Assembly: GCF_009856445.1 (NCBI RefSeq)
Contig: NZ_WMFA01000001.1
Span: 744,001 to 808,000 of the forward strand
DNA from: Halobacillus litoralis
GTDB lineage: Bacteria > Bacillota > Bacilli > Bacillales > Halobacillaceae
Length of the DNA: 64,000 nucleotides
Direction: 5' to 3'
Shown: piece after piece, positions 9,645 to 19,300 of the stretch
Layout of the letters: each line of letters opens with the position of its first letter
Position numbering within the stretch: position 1 is the first letter of the stretch
Notes under the pieces: generated by a model
What the model saw: only the letters and a program-made list of their open reading frames with translations
What the model was told of the DNA's origin: nothing
The model's database searches: none
Translations under genes and position numbers: made by a program

Positions 9645-11704
9645 AGTATTATCAGTACACAGCGATCCTGATGATCCTTATAGGATCTATTTTTTTCTCT
9701 CATGCTGAAACGGCACAAGCGGAGGCAAATGAAGTTAAAATTATCGTGAAACATAAAGATAAAGTTACAGCAGCATCAAAACCATCTTCTTTTCCTGTAG
9801 AAATTATTTCGACGCCAAAAGAAGAGGTCGCAAATAAAGTGGCTGCATTAAAAAATGACCCTGACATTGAATACATAGAAATGGATACGAAGGTTTACTC
9901 ACAAGGAGAAATACCTAACGACAATTATTACGATAAACAAGAAGATACGCTAGAAGCTATCCATGCACCTGAAGGCTGGGGAGCATTCCAAGAGAAAAAG
10001 CTTGATGAAGACACAGTGGTAGCCGTTATTGATTCCGGGGTTCAATTGAATCACCCGGACCTGAAGGGACAACTGTTGGAAGGAGAAAACTTTGTAAACC
10101 CTGATCAGTCGCCTGAAGATCATTATGGCCATGGCACCCATGTGGCTGGTTTGATCAGTGCACTGACAAATAATGATGTAGGCGTGGCTTCCGTATCCCT
10201 CGGCAAAACGAAGATCCTTCCTGTGAAAATTATGGAAGAAAACGAAGGGAATGTATCAGATCTGATCGATGGCATTACCTATGCCGTTGAGCAGGGAGCG
10301 GATGTTATTAATTTGAGCCTTGGTACATATAACTATAAGTTTGCATTAGCTGATGCCATTCAATATGCACAGGATCAGGGAGTGCTCGTGGTGTCAGCTG
10401 CGGGGAATGATAATCGCAATGAAACCCTTTATCCTGCGGCCCTCGAAGGGGTTCTGGCTGTTGGGAGTATTAATCCGGAGACACAATCCAAGTCCTCCTT
10501 CTCTAATTACGGTTCAGGGATAGATGTAGTGACACCGGGCGATGGCATCTGGAGTACATATAAAGAAAATGGATACGAAGCTATGGATGGGACCAGCATG
10601 TCGACAGGCCATGTGAGTTCTCTTGCTGCTTTGTTGATGGAAAACTCTCCCTATTTAACAGGAAAACAAGTAGGGAAATTAATACAAACATCCTCTACAA
10701 AGCTTAGTGGCGAGTTTTTGTTAGGGAATGGAATGATTCATGCAGGCGATACTTTGAAAAATGTAAAACAGTATCAACGAATATCAGGTTCAACCTCCGT
10801 TGAAACTTCTGTGGAAGTTTCTCATGAAGGATGGGAGCGTTTAGAGGAAAAAGAGCTTACCATCAATGGACAAACTATCAAAGGGAAATTTGTGATCCTG
10901 GCCACAGCAAGAGATTTCCCTGACAGCTTAGCTGCGTCTCCGCTCGCTTCTTATTTGAACAGTCCTGTTCTGCTTGAATTGAAGAAGGACATTTCACCTT
11001 CGATATTAAAAGAACTGAAAAGATTAGATGCGTCTGATGTGCTTCTAATTGGAGGGACGAACGCTTTGTCGACAGAAGTGGAGTCTTCTTTGAAATCAAA
11101 TGGGTACAACACTCACCGCATATCCGGGAAAGATCGCTACAAGACAGCTGTGGCTGTCAATCAGTTGATACCTTTTGATACCAATAAAGCTTTCATTGTT
11201 TCTGGACAAGAATTCCCTGATGCTCTCTCTGCTTCCGGATATAGTGCGATGAATGGATACCCTGTTCTTTATGTGCGCCATGACCGTATCCCGGGTGTCG
11301 TGAACGATTATATGAAAGCTGAAAATATCACGAAAAACTACATTGTAGGCGGGTCTGTTCCTGTTTCTGAAGACGTGGAAAATCAGCTGCCAGATGATAA
11401 TCCTCTCAGGATAGCAGGAGATGACCGTTACGAAACAAACTATCAAATGCATCGTATCTTTGGAAATGACGATGCCAGGACTATTTATTTTGTAACGGGG
11501 CGTAACTTCCCGGATGCGATGGCAGCAGCTCCTCTTGCGGTTCAATCGGAAAGTCCTGTGATGATCACCCACGAAAATCAAAAAGTCATCACAAGCAAAA
11601 ATATACAGCTCTTCGACTATAGGGAAGATTACCATATCGTAGGGGGAACGGTCCCTATTCCGGCTCCGTACGCATGGGAGATTGATGAGACTTTTTACCG
11701 GTGA
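9641..11704 (+). CDS. Secreted subtilisin-like serine protease (S8) with CWB2 repeats
   Basis: The 687-residue protein has a signal peptide (about 1-27), a short I9-type propeptide (about 30-85, ending near DIEYIEMD), and an S8 domain. Asp131 (AVIDSG), His164 (GHGTHVAG), Asn256 (SAAGND) and Ser319 (GTSMSTGHV) form the catalytic set. Ser-Thr-Gly after GTSM replaces the commoner Ala-Thr-Pro. Three CWB2 repeats fill about 373-687, the first with an insertion after EKELTINGQ. The ATG overlaps the stop of the BsuPI-like gene by four bases. The likely role is cell-surface proteolysis. The last repeat ends in an atypical sequence (APYAWEIDETFYR), so the C-terminal repeat is somewhat degenerate. Confidence 0.92.
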   Translation: MKYYQYTAILMILIGSIFFSHAETAQAEANEVKIIVKHKDKVTAASKPSSFPVEIISTPKEEVANKVAALKNDPDIEYIEMDTKVYSQGEIPNDNYYDKQEDTLEAIHAPEGWGAFQEKKLDEDTVVAVIDSGVQLNHPDLKGQLLEGENFVNPDQSPEDHYGHGTHVAGLISALTNNDVGVASVSLGKTKILPVKIMEENEGNVSDLIDGITYAVEQGADVINLSLGTYNYKFALADAIQYAQDQGVLVVSAAGNDNRNETLYPAALEGVLAVGSINPETQSKSSFSNYGSGIDVVTPGDGIWSTYKENGYEAMDGTSMSTGHVSSLAALLMENSPYLTGKQVGKLIQTSSTKLSGEFLLGNGMIHAGDTLKNVKQYQRISGSTSVETSVEVSHEGWERLEEKELTINGQTIKGKFVILATARDFPDSLAASPLASYLNSPVLLELKKDISPSILKELKRLDASDVLLIGGTNALSTEVESSLKSNGYNTHRISGKDRYKTAVAVNQLIPFDTNKAFIVSGQEFPDALSASGYSAMNGYPVLYVRHDRIPGVVNDYMKAENITKNYIVGGSVPVSEDVENQLPDDNPLRIAGDDRYETNYQMHRIFGNDDARTIYFVTGRNFPDAMAAAPLAVQSESPVMITHENQKVITSKNIQLFDYREDYHIVGGTVPIPAPYAWEIDETFYR

Positions 11705-11778
11705 AATACAGCCTGATTTCTAAGCCTGGTTTAAGGACAGGACTTAAGCATACTTTAAAAAAAATGCAAAACTAGGAG

Positions 11779-11826
11779 AAAGGTAGAAAGAGCTTGATAG
11801 ATACAGGGCTTTCTACCTTTGTTTTG
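11779..11826 (+). terminator. Terminator after the BsuPI/subtilase pair
   Basis: AAAGGTAGAAAG pairs with CTTTCTACCTTT across an 18-base loop, followed by a T-rich stretch (gttttgttt). It closes the two-gene unit before the promoter of the next gene. Confidence 0.7.
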
Positions 11827-11893
11827 TTTAAAAACCTACGAACAGGATTTTCAGCCTATGTGTTTACAATTATCAAAATTGAGTGAATATTCA

Positions 11894-11934
11894 TTGACGT
11901 ATACACTTCTTTACATTACAATGAAAATTGTAAT
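11894..11934 (+). promoter_or_regulatory. Sigma-A promoter with an overlapping palindrome, upstream of the large subtilase
   Basis: TTGACG (11894-11899) and TACAAT (11917-11922) are separated by exactly 17 bp. A perfect inverted repeat, ATTACAAT-GAAA-ATTGTAAT (11915-11934), covers the -10 element and the likely start site, as a repressor operator would. I do not recognise the regulator. A leader of roughly 90 bases then runs to the ribosome binding site GGGAGG at 12005-12010. Confidence 0.7.
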
Positions 11935-12019
11935 TTTTTGAAATTGTTTGTTAATAAAGGGAGGGGAGTATTAGGTAGATTTACACCGATTCACAGAAAA
12001 ATTTGGGAGGTTATACACT

Positions 12020-15000
12020 TTGGTGTCAAACAAAAAGAATGCTAAGAAAAAAGCCTTAAGTGTTTTCGCCAGTGCAGCTATTGTAGCTTCTTCTTTCGCT
12101 GGAGTAACTACATACAATCCAGGAGCCGTGCAAGCAGAAACCAGTGAAGTGAAGACATTTAATACTCTATTAAACTATAAGGAAGTCGTTTCTCTTGCTA
12201 ATAATGAAGAGAATGTACAGGAACTTGTCATTATTGGTAACGGGAAAGTTGACGCTACCAAGCAGCTTGAAAAGCTTGGAGTCAAAGTCAAACAAAACCA
12301 TAGAAATTATGGTTACCTGGCTGATGTTCCTACAAATAAAATCTTTGATGTTGTAAAACTGGATGCTGTGCGTACGGTAGGAGATAATGCCGAGGTACAA
12401 CTAGCACCAACTCCAGAAGACTCTGAGTCTAAAGGGAATAGTGATGTAAATAAAGAGGATAGCGTAAGCCCGGATCAGCTGGAAACTCACCCGGCTGCTG
12501 GCGTAGACGATTTTCACGGTAAATTTGATGGGGAAGGCACCACCGTTGCGATCATTGACTCTGGTCCAGACCCTGGGCATGAATCTTTTACAGATCTTCC
12601 TGAAGTAGAAGACGGAGAAGATGCTGAGGAAGTTTTCGCGGAAACGAGAAAATACGGAGATTCTAAGATTGTGAATGTTAGAGATTATACGGTCTCGAAT
12701 TATCACCGCGCTGAAACAGGGGTATTTCCAGTAGAAGACCGCTATAAGAAATTTGTAGAAGGTGTGGAATACGATTATTTCTCCGAGGGTGATGTCGTTT
12801 TCATGCCTTTAGATGAAGACCAGAAAAATGACATGGGAATCACCGAAGAAGGTGATGTTTACTATGGCCAGACTCACTTCAATGCTTTGGCAGATTTGAA
12901 TGGTGATGGGGAACACCCGGAAGAAGTAGATGGTGAAATCGAAGGGGATCCCGATAACTTTGGTGTGCTTCTTATTGGGGATGAGTTGTATATCGATACG
13001 GATATGGATGGAGACTTCTCTGATGAGACAGCTTACGAAAATGAGGAAGCTGGGACATTTGATGTCGATGTGACCGATGAGACGGTAGGAGCGAACTTCC
13101 GTGTCAATGACCTTGATTACCTTGAGGATCGGTTTGGAATCCGTACAGTCAACTTGTTCACTGATTTCAATGGCCATGGTTCACACGTAGCAGGTATTAC
13201 GGCTGCGAATGGTCCGTTACGTGATAGTGAGACGGGAGCCGTAGCTGGAGAAGGTGTCGCACCTGAAGCTGATCTTGTTGGAATGCGTGTATTCGAGGAG
13301 TCAGGTGGAGCTTACACTTGGAGCATTCAGAAAGCCATGATCGATGCAGCTCTTCCTGAAGATATGGGCGGATTTGATGCAGACGTAGCCAACTTGAGTC
13401 TAGGTTCTCTACCAGACTTGAATATCGGTGAAGGAAGCTATGGAGAGCTTATGACTCTTCTTAGCGATGACTATGACATCGTCTTCGTTACATCTGCAGG
13501 TAACGATGGACCTGGTATAGATTCGGTTGGATCCCCTGGTGATGTAGGAAGCGTTATATCTGTCGGTGCCTATATCAACTCTGAAATGTGGGCCAAAGAG
13601 TACGGAGATTATCCGTATGGTAAGGATGCAGAAGGCAATCCTCTGCCTGGAGAAGGTCTATGGTACTTCTCATCTGTAGGTCCTAACGAAATAGGAGATC
13701 AGAAGCCGGACCTTGTAGCTCCAGGATCCGCATTTGCTGCTGAGCCTGTCCATCAGCATGGTGGTTTAGATTCAGCCTATGGGGTGAAGCAGGGAACGAG
13801 TATGTCTGCTCCATATGTCGCCGGTGCAGTAGCACTGTTGAAATCTGCGGCCTTGAAAGACCGCCTGCCATTTGATTATGAACTGGCTAAAGAAGCATTG
13901 GTCCAAACATCAAGAGAACTTGATGGTTATAACCGTGCTCAACAGGGAGCTGGACTGATCAATGTACCAGCAGCCTACGAATATATGCGCGAACATTTCG
14001 TCAATGAAGTTAAGGATGTTGACGTAACGGTCTACCATGGTGAGAAAGTAGCCGGTGGTCCTGGCCTATATGTTCGTAACAAGGACATTCCTGAAACGGT
14101 CGAAGTTCTTGTAGAGAATCCTTCTGATGAAGAGAAGAACTTAGAAATCACAGCGACTCACGATTGGTTCACACCGTCAGTTAGTGAACTTACACTAGGT
14201 GCGGGTGAACATGAATACATCACGGTCAGCTATGATGCGTCGAAATTGGAAACAGGGGTCAACGCAGGTAATCTGATCTTCAATGACCCATCCACTCATT
14301 ATGTGGAAGCAAGAAGTGCTCAGACGATTATGACTGGGTATGAGTTCACAGAAGACAATAAACACCGCTTCCGTGCCAATGATGAAGTACAGTCTTCTCA
14401 AACCAAAGGCTATACATTTGATGTTGAGTCTGGCTTGAGTGAATTGCGTTTCTCTTTAAACGCGCTTACTGAAGGTGGAGATTATGAAGGCCGCGTCCGG
14501 ATGATGATCTTTAATCCGAATGGTACACAAGTCAATGAGTACGTTGGATATGCCGGATATGGATCAGGTGGACTGGATGTAGAAGACTTCGTTGTTCCAT
14601 CTCCTGAACCTGGTGTGTGGGAAGTTCACGTTTATGGAACAACCGCTCCAGAAGAAGGTAAAGAAGTCCATGAATACACCCTTGAAGCTGTAGCGCAGGA
14701 TGTAGTGGCAAGTCCTGGACGTATTGACCTTGGTAAGGTGTCTACTTCTCAGGAATTCAACGAAGAGGTTACATTTACGAACTACTTGAAGGATTCTGCT
14801 GAGGTTAAATTCGAGACAGTCGGGTTCTCTGGACCTATTTCGAAAACTATCACAGGTGAAGTGACACAAAACCTTGCTGAAGCTGTAGATGATGGCGATT
14901 TAATTGATATCGAGATTGAGAACAATGTTTCCTTGAGTGTGGATGTTTCCCCAGAAACTCCTGCTGATTTGGATCTGTTCCTTTTAAATGAAGAAGGGGA

Positions 15001-16282
15001 TATTGTTGCTTCAAGTGCAACAGGTTCAGATAGCGAAGCATTCTCTGTGACAGGTCTTCCAGATGGAAACTATCAGATCGCTGTTGATAATTTCGGTGAT
15101 GGTTCAAGTACTGTAAATTACACGTTGAACATGACGGAAGAAAAAGTGTTGTCCTATGATACAACTGAGGAAACGAAGGGCTCTGTTTCTACTGATGCAG
15201 GCACGACGACTCTCGGTGTAGGGGAATCTGTAGATGTTCCAGTGTCTATTACGACACCGGATGAACCGATTAAAGGATATGCAGCATTGTATATGCTGGA
15301 TGCGAATACAGATGAAGTACTGGATCTTGTACCAGTTACAACGGATGCCGATGTAGTAGATGTGCTATCTGGTGCGACCCGTACAGAAACAGCCATTGAA
15401 ATTTCCAAAGACCTTTACCCTGATGGTGGAGCGGATACAGTTATCGTCACAACTGGATATGACTTCCCGGATGCATTGTCTGCTGGACCACTAGCGTCTG
15501 CAACCAATGCCCCAATCATCCCAGTTAATAGTAAAGGTACTTTAGATGAAAAAGCTCTTGAAGAAATTGAACGACTTGGAGCTAAGAATGTTTATGTATT
15601 AGGTGGAACAGGTGCTGTTGATAAGGAAGTATTCTCTCAATTGAATACCATCAGTATCGCTTCCGATAATATCGAGCGTTTGTCCGACGATACACGTTAC
15701 GGAACAAACCTTAAGATTGTCAAAGAATTGCAAAGTGAATATGGCTTTGAAGGAAATGGCGTTTTCTTAGCCACAGGTAAGAACTATGCAGATGCGTTGA
15801 GTGCAGCTTCTATCGCTGGTGCCAACGGAATGCCGATTGTTCTTACAAATGGTGAAGAACTTTCTGAAGAAGCTCTTGAAATACTGGAAAATGAAGACGT
15901 TTATGTCGCTGGTGGTACGGGAGTCGTATCTGATGAAGTCTTAGCTCAGGCCGATGAAGTAGCCTTGTCTGTGGAAAGACTATCTGGTGCCAACCGTTAC
16001 GGCACGCTTGTAGCCTTGCTCAAAGAGTTTGGTCACAGCACAGATCAACTTTATGCAGCGAGTGGAGCTAACTATCCAGATGCCTTAGCTGCTGCCCCAC
16101 TGGTAACAGCAAATGACGGTCTACTTCTATTGGTAGATGACGAAAGACTTCCAAAAGAAGTAGATGCTTACCTTACGAAGTACGTGTACACGAATGATAT
16201 TTCTTCTGTGACTGTACTTGGTGGCGACGGAGCTGTCAGCCCAGAAGTGAGAGAAGCTCTTCAGAAGAAAGTAACTGAATAA
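12020..16282 (+). CDS. Very large secreted subtilase (S8) with calcium-loop insert, PPC-like domain and three CWB2 repeats
   Basis: The 1420-residue protein starts at TTG 12020, nine bases after GGGAGG, and has a signal peptide ending near AVQAE. Asp180 (IIDSGPDPGH), His386 (GHGSHVAG) and Ser594 (GTSMSAP) form the triad. The Asp-to-His distance is about 200 residues, against about 30 in ordinary subtilisins. The extra segment is very acidic and contains DLNGDGEHPEE and DTDMDGDFSDE, which look like calcium-binding loops. After the catalytic domain come Fn3-like beta regions, then a pre-peptidase C-terminal-like domain (about 955-1040), then three CWB2 repeats (from about 1115). It resembles large Vpr/C5a-peptidase-type or tripeptidyl-peptidase-type subtilases anchored to the wall. 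It has its own promoter and terminator. The acidic composition fits a salt-rich habitat. Confidence 0.92.
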   Translation: MVSNKKNAKKKALSVFASAAIVASSFAGVTTYNPGAVQAETSEVKTFNTLLNYKEVVSLANNEENVQELVIIGNGKVDATKQLEKLGVKVKQNHRNYGYLADVPTNKIFDVVKLDAVRTVGDNAEVQLAPTPEDSESKGNSDVNKEDSVSPDQLETHPAAGVDDFHGKFDGEGTTVAIIDSGPDPGHESFTDLPEVEDGEDAEEVFAETRKYGDSKIVNVRDYTVSNYHRAETGVFPVEDRYKKFVEGVEYDYFSEGDVVFMPLDEDQKNDMGITEEGDVYYGQTHFNALADLNGDGEHPEEVDGEIEGDPDNFGVLLIGDELYIDTDMDGDFSDETAYENEEAGTFDVDVTDETVGANFRVNDLDYLEDRFGIRTVNLFTDFNGHGSHVAGITAANGPLRDSETGAVAGEGVAPEADLVGMRVFEESGGAYTWSIQKAMIDAALPEDMGGFDADVANLSLGSLPDLNIGEGSYGELMTLLSDDYDIVFVTSAGNDGPGIDSVGSPGDVGSVISVGAYINSEMWAKEYGDYPYGKDAEGNPLPGEGLWYFSSVGPNEIGDQKPDLVAPGSAFAAEPVHQHGGLDSAYGVKQGTSMSAPYVAGAVALLKSAALKDRLPFDYELAKEALVQTSRELDGYNRAQQGAGLINVPAAYEYMREHFVNEVKDVDVTVYHGEKVAGGPGLYVRNKDIPETVEVLVENPSDEEKNLEITATHDWFTPSVSELTLGAGEHEYITVSYDASKLETGVNAGNLIFNDPSTHYVEARSAQTIMTGYEFTEDNKHRFRANDEVQSSQTKGYTFDVESGLSELRFSLNALTEGGDYEGRVRMMIFNPNGTQVNEYVGYAGYGSGGLDVEDFVVPSPEPGVWEVHVYGTTAPEEGKEVHEYTLEAVAQDVVASPGRIDLGKVSTSQEFNEEVTFTNYLKDSAEVKFETVGFSGPISKTITGEVTQNLAEAVDDGDLIDIEIENNVSLSVDVSPETPADLDLFLLNEEGDIVASSATGSDSEAFSVTGLPDGNYQIAVDNFGDGSSTVNYTLNMTEEKVLSYDTTEETKGSVSTDAGTTTLGVGESVDVPVSITTPDEPIKGYAALYMLDANTDEVLDLVPVTTDADVVDVLSGATRTETAIEISKDLYPDGGADTVIVTTGYDFPDALSAGPLASATNAPIIPVNSKGTLDEKALEEIERLGAKNVYVLGGTGAVDKEVFSQLNTISIASDNIERLSDDTRYGTNLKIVKELQSEYGFEGNGVFLATGKNYADALSAASIAGANGMPIVLTNGEELSEEALEILENEDVYVAGGTGVVSDEVLAQADEVALSVERLSGANRYGTLVALLKEFGHSTDQLYAASGANYPDALAAAPLVTANDGLLLLVDDERLPKEVDAYLTKYVYTNDISSVTVLGGDGAVSPEVREALQKKVTE

Positions 16283-16327
16283 TTAAGGTTGATAGTCACT
16301 CTCAGATTGTAAAAAACCTTTGAAAAT

Positions 16328-16362
16328 AAGAGCGCAAGCCTACTTTAGGCTTGCGCTCTTAC
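16328..16362 (+). terminator. Terminator-like hairpin after the large subtilase
   Basis: A 15-bp perfect stem (AAGAGCGCAAGCCTA / TAGGCTTGCGCTCTT) with a 3-base loop follows the stop codon. The T tract after it is weak, so termination may be incomplete. Confidence 0.75.
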
Positions 16363-16501
16363 TATGTTAATCTTTCGGTAATGATTCATCTGTAAGCTTC
16401 TCTCCATGAGGCCCCACTATGGTAGATTGATAGTATTGCAGTTAATCTTTTGTTTAATAGTCCCTTCATGATTAGGGAGGCTAACATAAGGTATATCCAG
16501 C

Positions 16502-16543
16502 AAAAAAAAGTCATGGAAGAGATACCTCTTCCATGACTTTTTT
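16502..16543 (-). terminator. Terminator of the InhA-like protease gene
   Basis: AAAAAGTCATGGAAGAG pairs with CTCTTCCATGACTTTTT across a 4-base loop (atac). The A run on the left gives a U tract for leftward transcription. The T run on the right means it can act both ways, as suits the convergent subtilase gene. Confidence 0.9.
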
Positions 16544-16555
16544 AGTTCGAAGCTC

Positions 16556-18943
16556 TTATTTAAAGATCAACACTTTACCAACTGTACCATCTTCACTCTG
16601 ACCAGTGACTCTGAACTTCAGTCCATACTCAGGAACATTTCGTCCCGCATCTACAAGACCTTTGTTCGAGTAATCTGCACTGTCATCAAAAAGTGGTGTG
16701 CGTTTCGTGTAATTATCTTTCATCGTTACACCTAAAAGGTTTGTATAATCTAAATACATTTTTTCGGTTTTATCAAGGCTGAATGCGGCATCATGTACTT
16801 GGAAACGAGTGGCTCCAATGCTGCCATCGCTCCACTTGTTTATATGCTGGTCTGCATCAACGACTCCTACAAAACCATCTCCTGGGTGGATACCTGTCCA
16901 GTTCTCAGAGTATTGCTTATCCACGTACCAGACGACAAGTCCATCATCGAATGTCATAAGGCTGTCCCCACGGCGGATGTTTGCTAAACCTTCATCGACC
17001 CCATTGTGACTTCTCCATTCAAGGAGGTAGTAGTGGTCGGAACGTTTAATTCCATCATTCTTTGTAAAACCATCGAGATTAAATTTAGCATCACCTTCTG
17101 CATCATCAAAGACAACTTCTTCTCCATCAACGACGATGGAAAGGTCGTCTGCGTAAAGGCCTGGGTTCGATACAGCACCATCTGTTACATATTCGATGGC
17201 TACTTCAACTTCTTGTCCTGCGTATGCAGAAAGATCGAAGGAAGCGTCAATCCAACCGTCTGAGCTTCCAGTGATTCCATTACCGAGGTTAGAGTCATAA
17301 GGATTAGTGTTCGTAGTAATATGACTTGCGACTGGCTCACCATTAACTGTTACGTATGCATAATCCCAGTCTTTTTCAATGTCATACCAAGCCTTGAAAT
17401 TGAATTCAGCACTTGTTGCATCGGTCAAGTCGACTGTTTTGGTTAGGTAGTTGTGTAAATCATCAGCGCTTCCAGAGAAGTATTGATAATCACCACTAGC
17501 CGGTTCATTGATAACCGTTTCTTTCTCTGGCAAGTTGACCTTTACGACATCATTGTTCGTACCTTTTGTAATGGCTTCGTCTAAAAGGAACTCCATTCCA
17601 TTCCCGTCAACATCTTCAACATCAATTTCTGAACCTGATAGCCAGTTTCCTTCTGTTCCTTCGTTATCTACTACTGCTGAAGCTTGTAGCATTTCTTTCA
17701 TATAAGGACTGAATCCTGTAGGCATGGTACCAGGAATATCTCCAGCCCAGCTTCCGCTCGACATGATGGACCAGTAGCTGACTGGCTCACCAGCACCTGT
17801 ATACTGAGTATCATACTCATCCGGAAGCCCAAGGTCATGTCCGAATTCGTGGGCCATGACTCCAACAGCACCATCTTCAGGCTCAATTGTGTAATCGTAG
17901 GCTGCCATCGATCCGCCCCAGTAGCCAACAGTGGCTTCTGTTCCGGAGATTGGTGTTACTCCTCCAAGATTCCAACGGTGAGACCAAATCGCATCAGAAC
18001 CAAGAGATCCTCCACCAGCTTCTTCACCTACACCGGAGTGGATGACCATCAAGTGGTCGACTAATCCGTCAGGCTCTAAGTAGTCACCATCACCATCCAG
18101 GTCATAGCGGTCCCATTGGTCATAGTCAGCAATGTTTACGGTAGGGTCAGCTGCAGCAGCTTTAAGAGCTTCTTTAACTAGACCACGAGCATTAACATCA
18201 CTACCATCTTCTGTCGGATAGTTCCCGCCATAGGCAGCAGCAGGTTTACTAGCTGTGTACCAGCCGGCAACATCACCTTCCACAGAATAACTTCCACCCG
18301 ATTGTTGCTCATAATATTGTTTCATAGATACATAGGTTTCTCCGTCCGGACCTGTCCAGCCGCCTTCACCAAACAGCATATCCTGGTAATGTTCACGGGA
18401 GTAGGGATCTTCACCTTCATAATACATATCTGTCTCATCAGCAGTCATAGAATTATGAGGTTTATCAGGATAGTCGACCAGAAGAACTAGAACTTTGTCG
18501 GTACGCATTTCCCCATCATAAGCTTCTTCCTCGGCACCATCAGGAGTGTCCGCTTGTCCAAGTTTGTTTCCTTTTCCTTTCGTCAAGCTGTTATTATCCA
18601 TAGCTTCTTTTAATTTTGCTTTGGTATCTGATTTTTCATTATCTAACTGGCCTTTCGCTTTTTCAGCTGAAGCCTGTTTAGAATCAAGGAACTTCTTCAA
18701 GCCTTTCTCTGCCTCGGCAGGTGAAGCATCTTTCGCGATTTTTCCACTTTCTTTCAACATCTCAATCAACCGCTCGTCATTGGCGATTGCTCCGTCAAAT
18801 GGCATGCCCCCATGAGAATGTGAATGAGTTTTATGTACGTTCTCATGACCGGTCGTCGGCATTTCGAAAGCACTGGCGCTCATTGGACCCACAGCGAGTG
18901 CTAGAGCTAAAGCAGATGTTACAATCTTTGACGTTTTCTTCAA
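16556..18943 (-). CDS. inhA: Immune inhibitor A-type secreted metalloprotease (peptidase M6)
   Basis: This 795-residue protein has a signal peptide (about 1-25), a His-rich stretch and a charged, helical propeptide (about 50-125). The M6 catalytic domain contains the zinc motif HEFGHDLGLPDEYD at 365-378, then the Met-turn region SIMSSGSW. C-terminal beta domains include a MAM/jelly-roll-like segment (about 480-620). A DLDGDGDYLEPDG stretch (about 281-293) looks like a calcium loop. Known InhA proteins of Bacillus degrade extracellular proteins and antimicrobial peptides. The start is TTG, preceded in its direction by GGAAGGGG. Unlike its neighbours it has no CWB2 repeats, so it is probably released. 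A dedicated terminator lies downstream. Confidence 0.93.
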   Translation of the reverse strand: MKKTSKIVTSALALALAVGPMSASAFEMPTTGHENVHKTHSHSHGGMPFDGAIANDERLIEMLKESGKIAKDASPAEAEKGLKKFLDSKQASAEKAKGQLDNEKSDTKAKLKEAMDNNSLTKGKGNKLGQADTPDGAEEEAYDGEMRTDKVLVLLVDYPDKPHNSMTADETDMYYEGEDPYSREHYQDMLFGEGGWTGPDGETYVSMKQYYEQQSGGSYSVEGDVAGWYTASKPAAAYGGNYPTEDGSDVNARGLVKEALKAAAADPTVNIADYDQWDRYDLDGDGDYLEPDGLVDHLMVIHSGVGEEAGGGSLGSDAIWSHRWNLGGVTPISGTEATVGYWGGSMAAYDYTIEPEDGAVGVMAHEFGHDLGLPDEYDTQYTGAGEPVSYWSIMSSGSWAGDIPGTMPTGFSPYMKEMLQASAVVDNEGTEGNWLSGSEIDVEDVDGNGMEFLLDEAITKGTNNDVVKVNLPEKETVINEPASGDYQYFSGSADDLHNYLTKTVDLTDATSAEFNFKAWYDIEKDWDYAYVTVNGEPVASHITTNTNPYDSNLGNGITGSSDGWIDASFDLSAYAGQEVEVAIEYVTDGAVSNPGLYADDLSIVVDGEEVVFDDAEGDAKFNLDGFTKNDGIKRSDHYYLLEWRSHNGVDEGLANIRRGDSLMTFDDGLVVWYVDKQYSENWTGIHPGDGFVGVVDADQHINKWSDGSIGATRFQVHDAAFSLDKTEKMYLDYTNLLGVTMKDNYTKRTPLFDDSADYSNKGLVDAGRNVPEYGLKFRVTGQSEDGTVGKVLIFK

Positions 18944-19300
18944 TAAAATGACCCCTTCCTTTAGAAACCTTTTTTATCCTACATTTTCTAATTTATCAAA
19001 ATAGAAGGAATAATCAATTCTTTCTACAAAATATTCAGAAAAATAAGTAAAATTAACTAAGTTAAATATTTTATATGTTTCTTTTCGACATTAGCATATC
19101 AAATTTATTTGAATTATTAGAAAAAATGTAAATAATTCAGTTGTTGATATTATAACTCTTCTAACAAACCTTTAACGATGTGGGAATATGTTGTGAAGTA
19201 TATAACAGCAAAAAAAGGTCTAATAGCGAATAGCCTATAGACCTTTTTTGCTGTTGGGATTTTATATAATGTTCCACCTATGTTAGATATGACTAAATCT
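18944..19300. other. AT-rich intergenic region with leader of the InhA gene
   Basis: This 357-base gap is very AT-rich and holds the upstream region of the leftward InhA-like gene and the terminator of the next leftward gene (19204-19256). I see no open reading frame and no promoter convincing enough to call. Confidence 0.5.
19204..19256 (-). terminator. Bidirectional-looking terminator downstream of the beta-helix protein gene
   Basis: The outer arms AACAGCAAAAAAAGGTCTA and TAGACCTTTTTTGCTGTT form an 18-bp stem. The A and T runs lie within the arms, so the uridine run forms part of the stem in either direction. It closes the leftward gene at 19301-22651. Confidence 0.75.
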
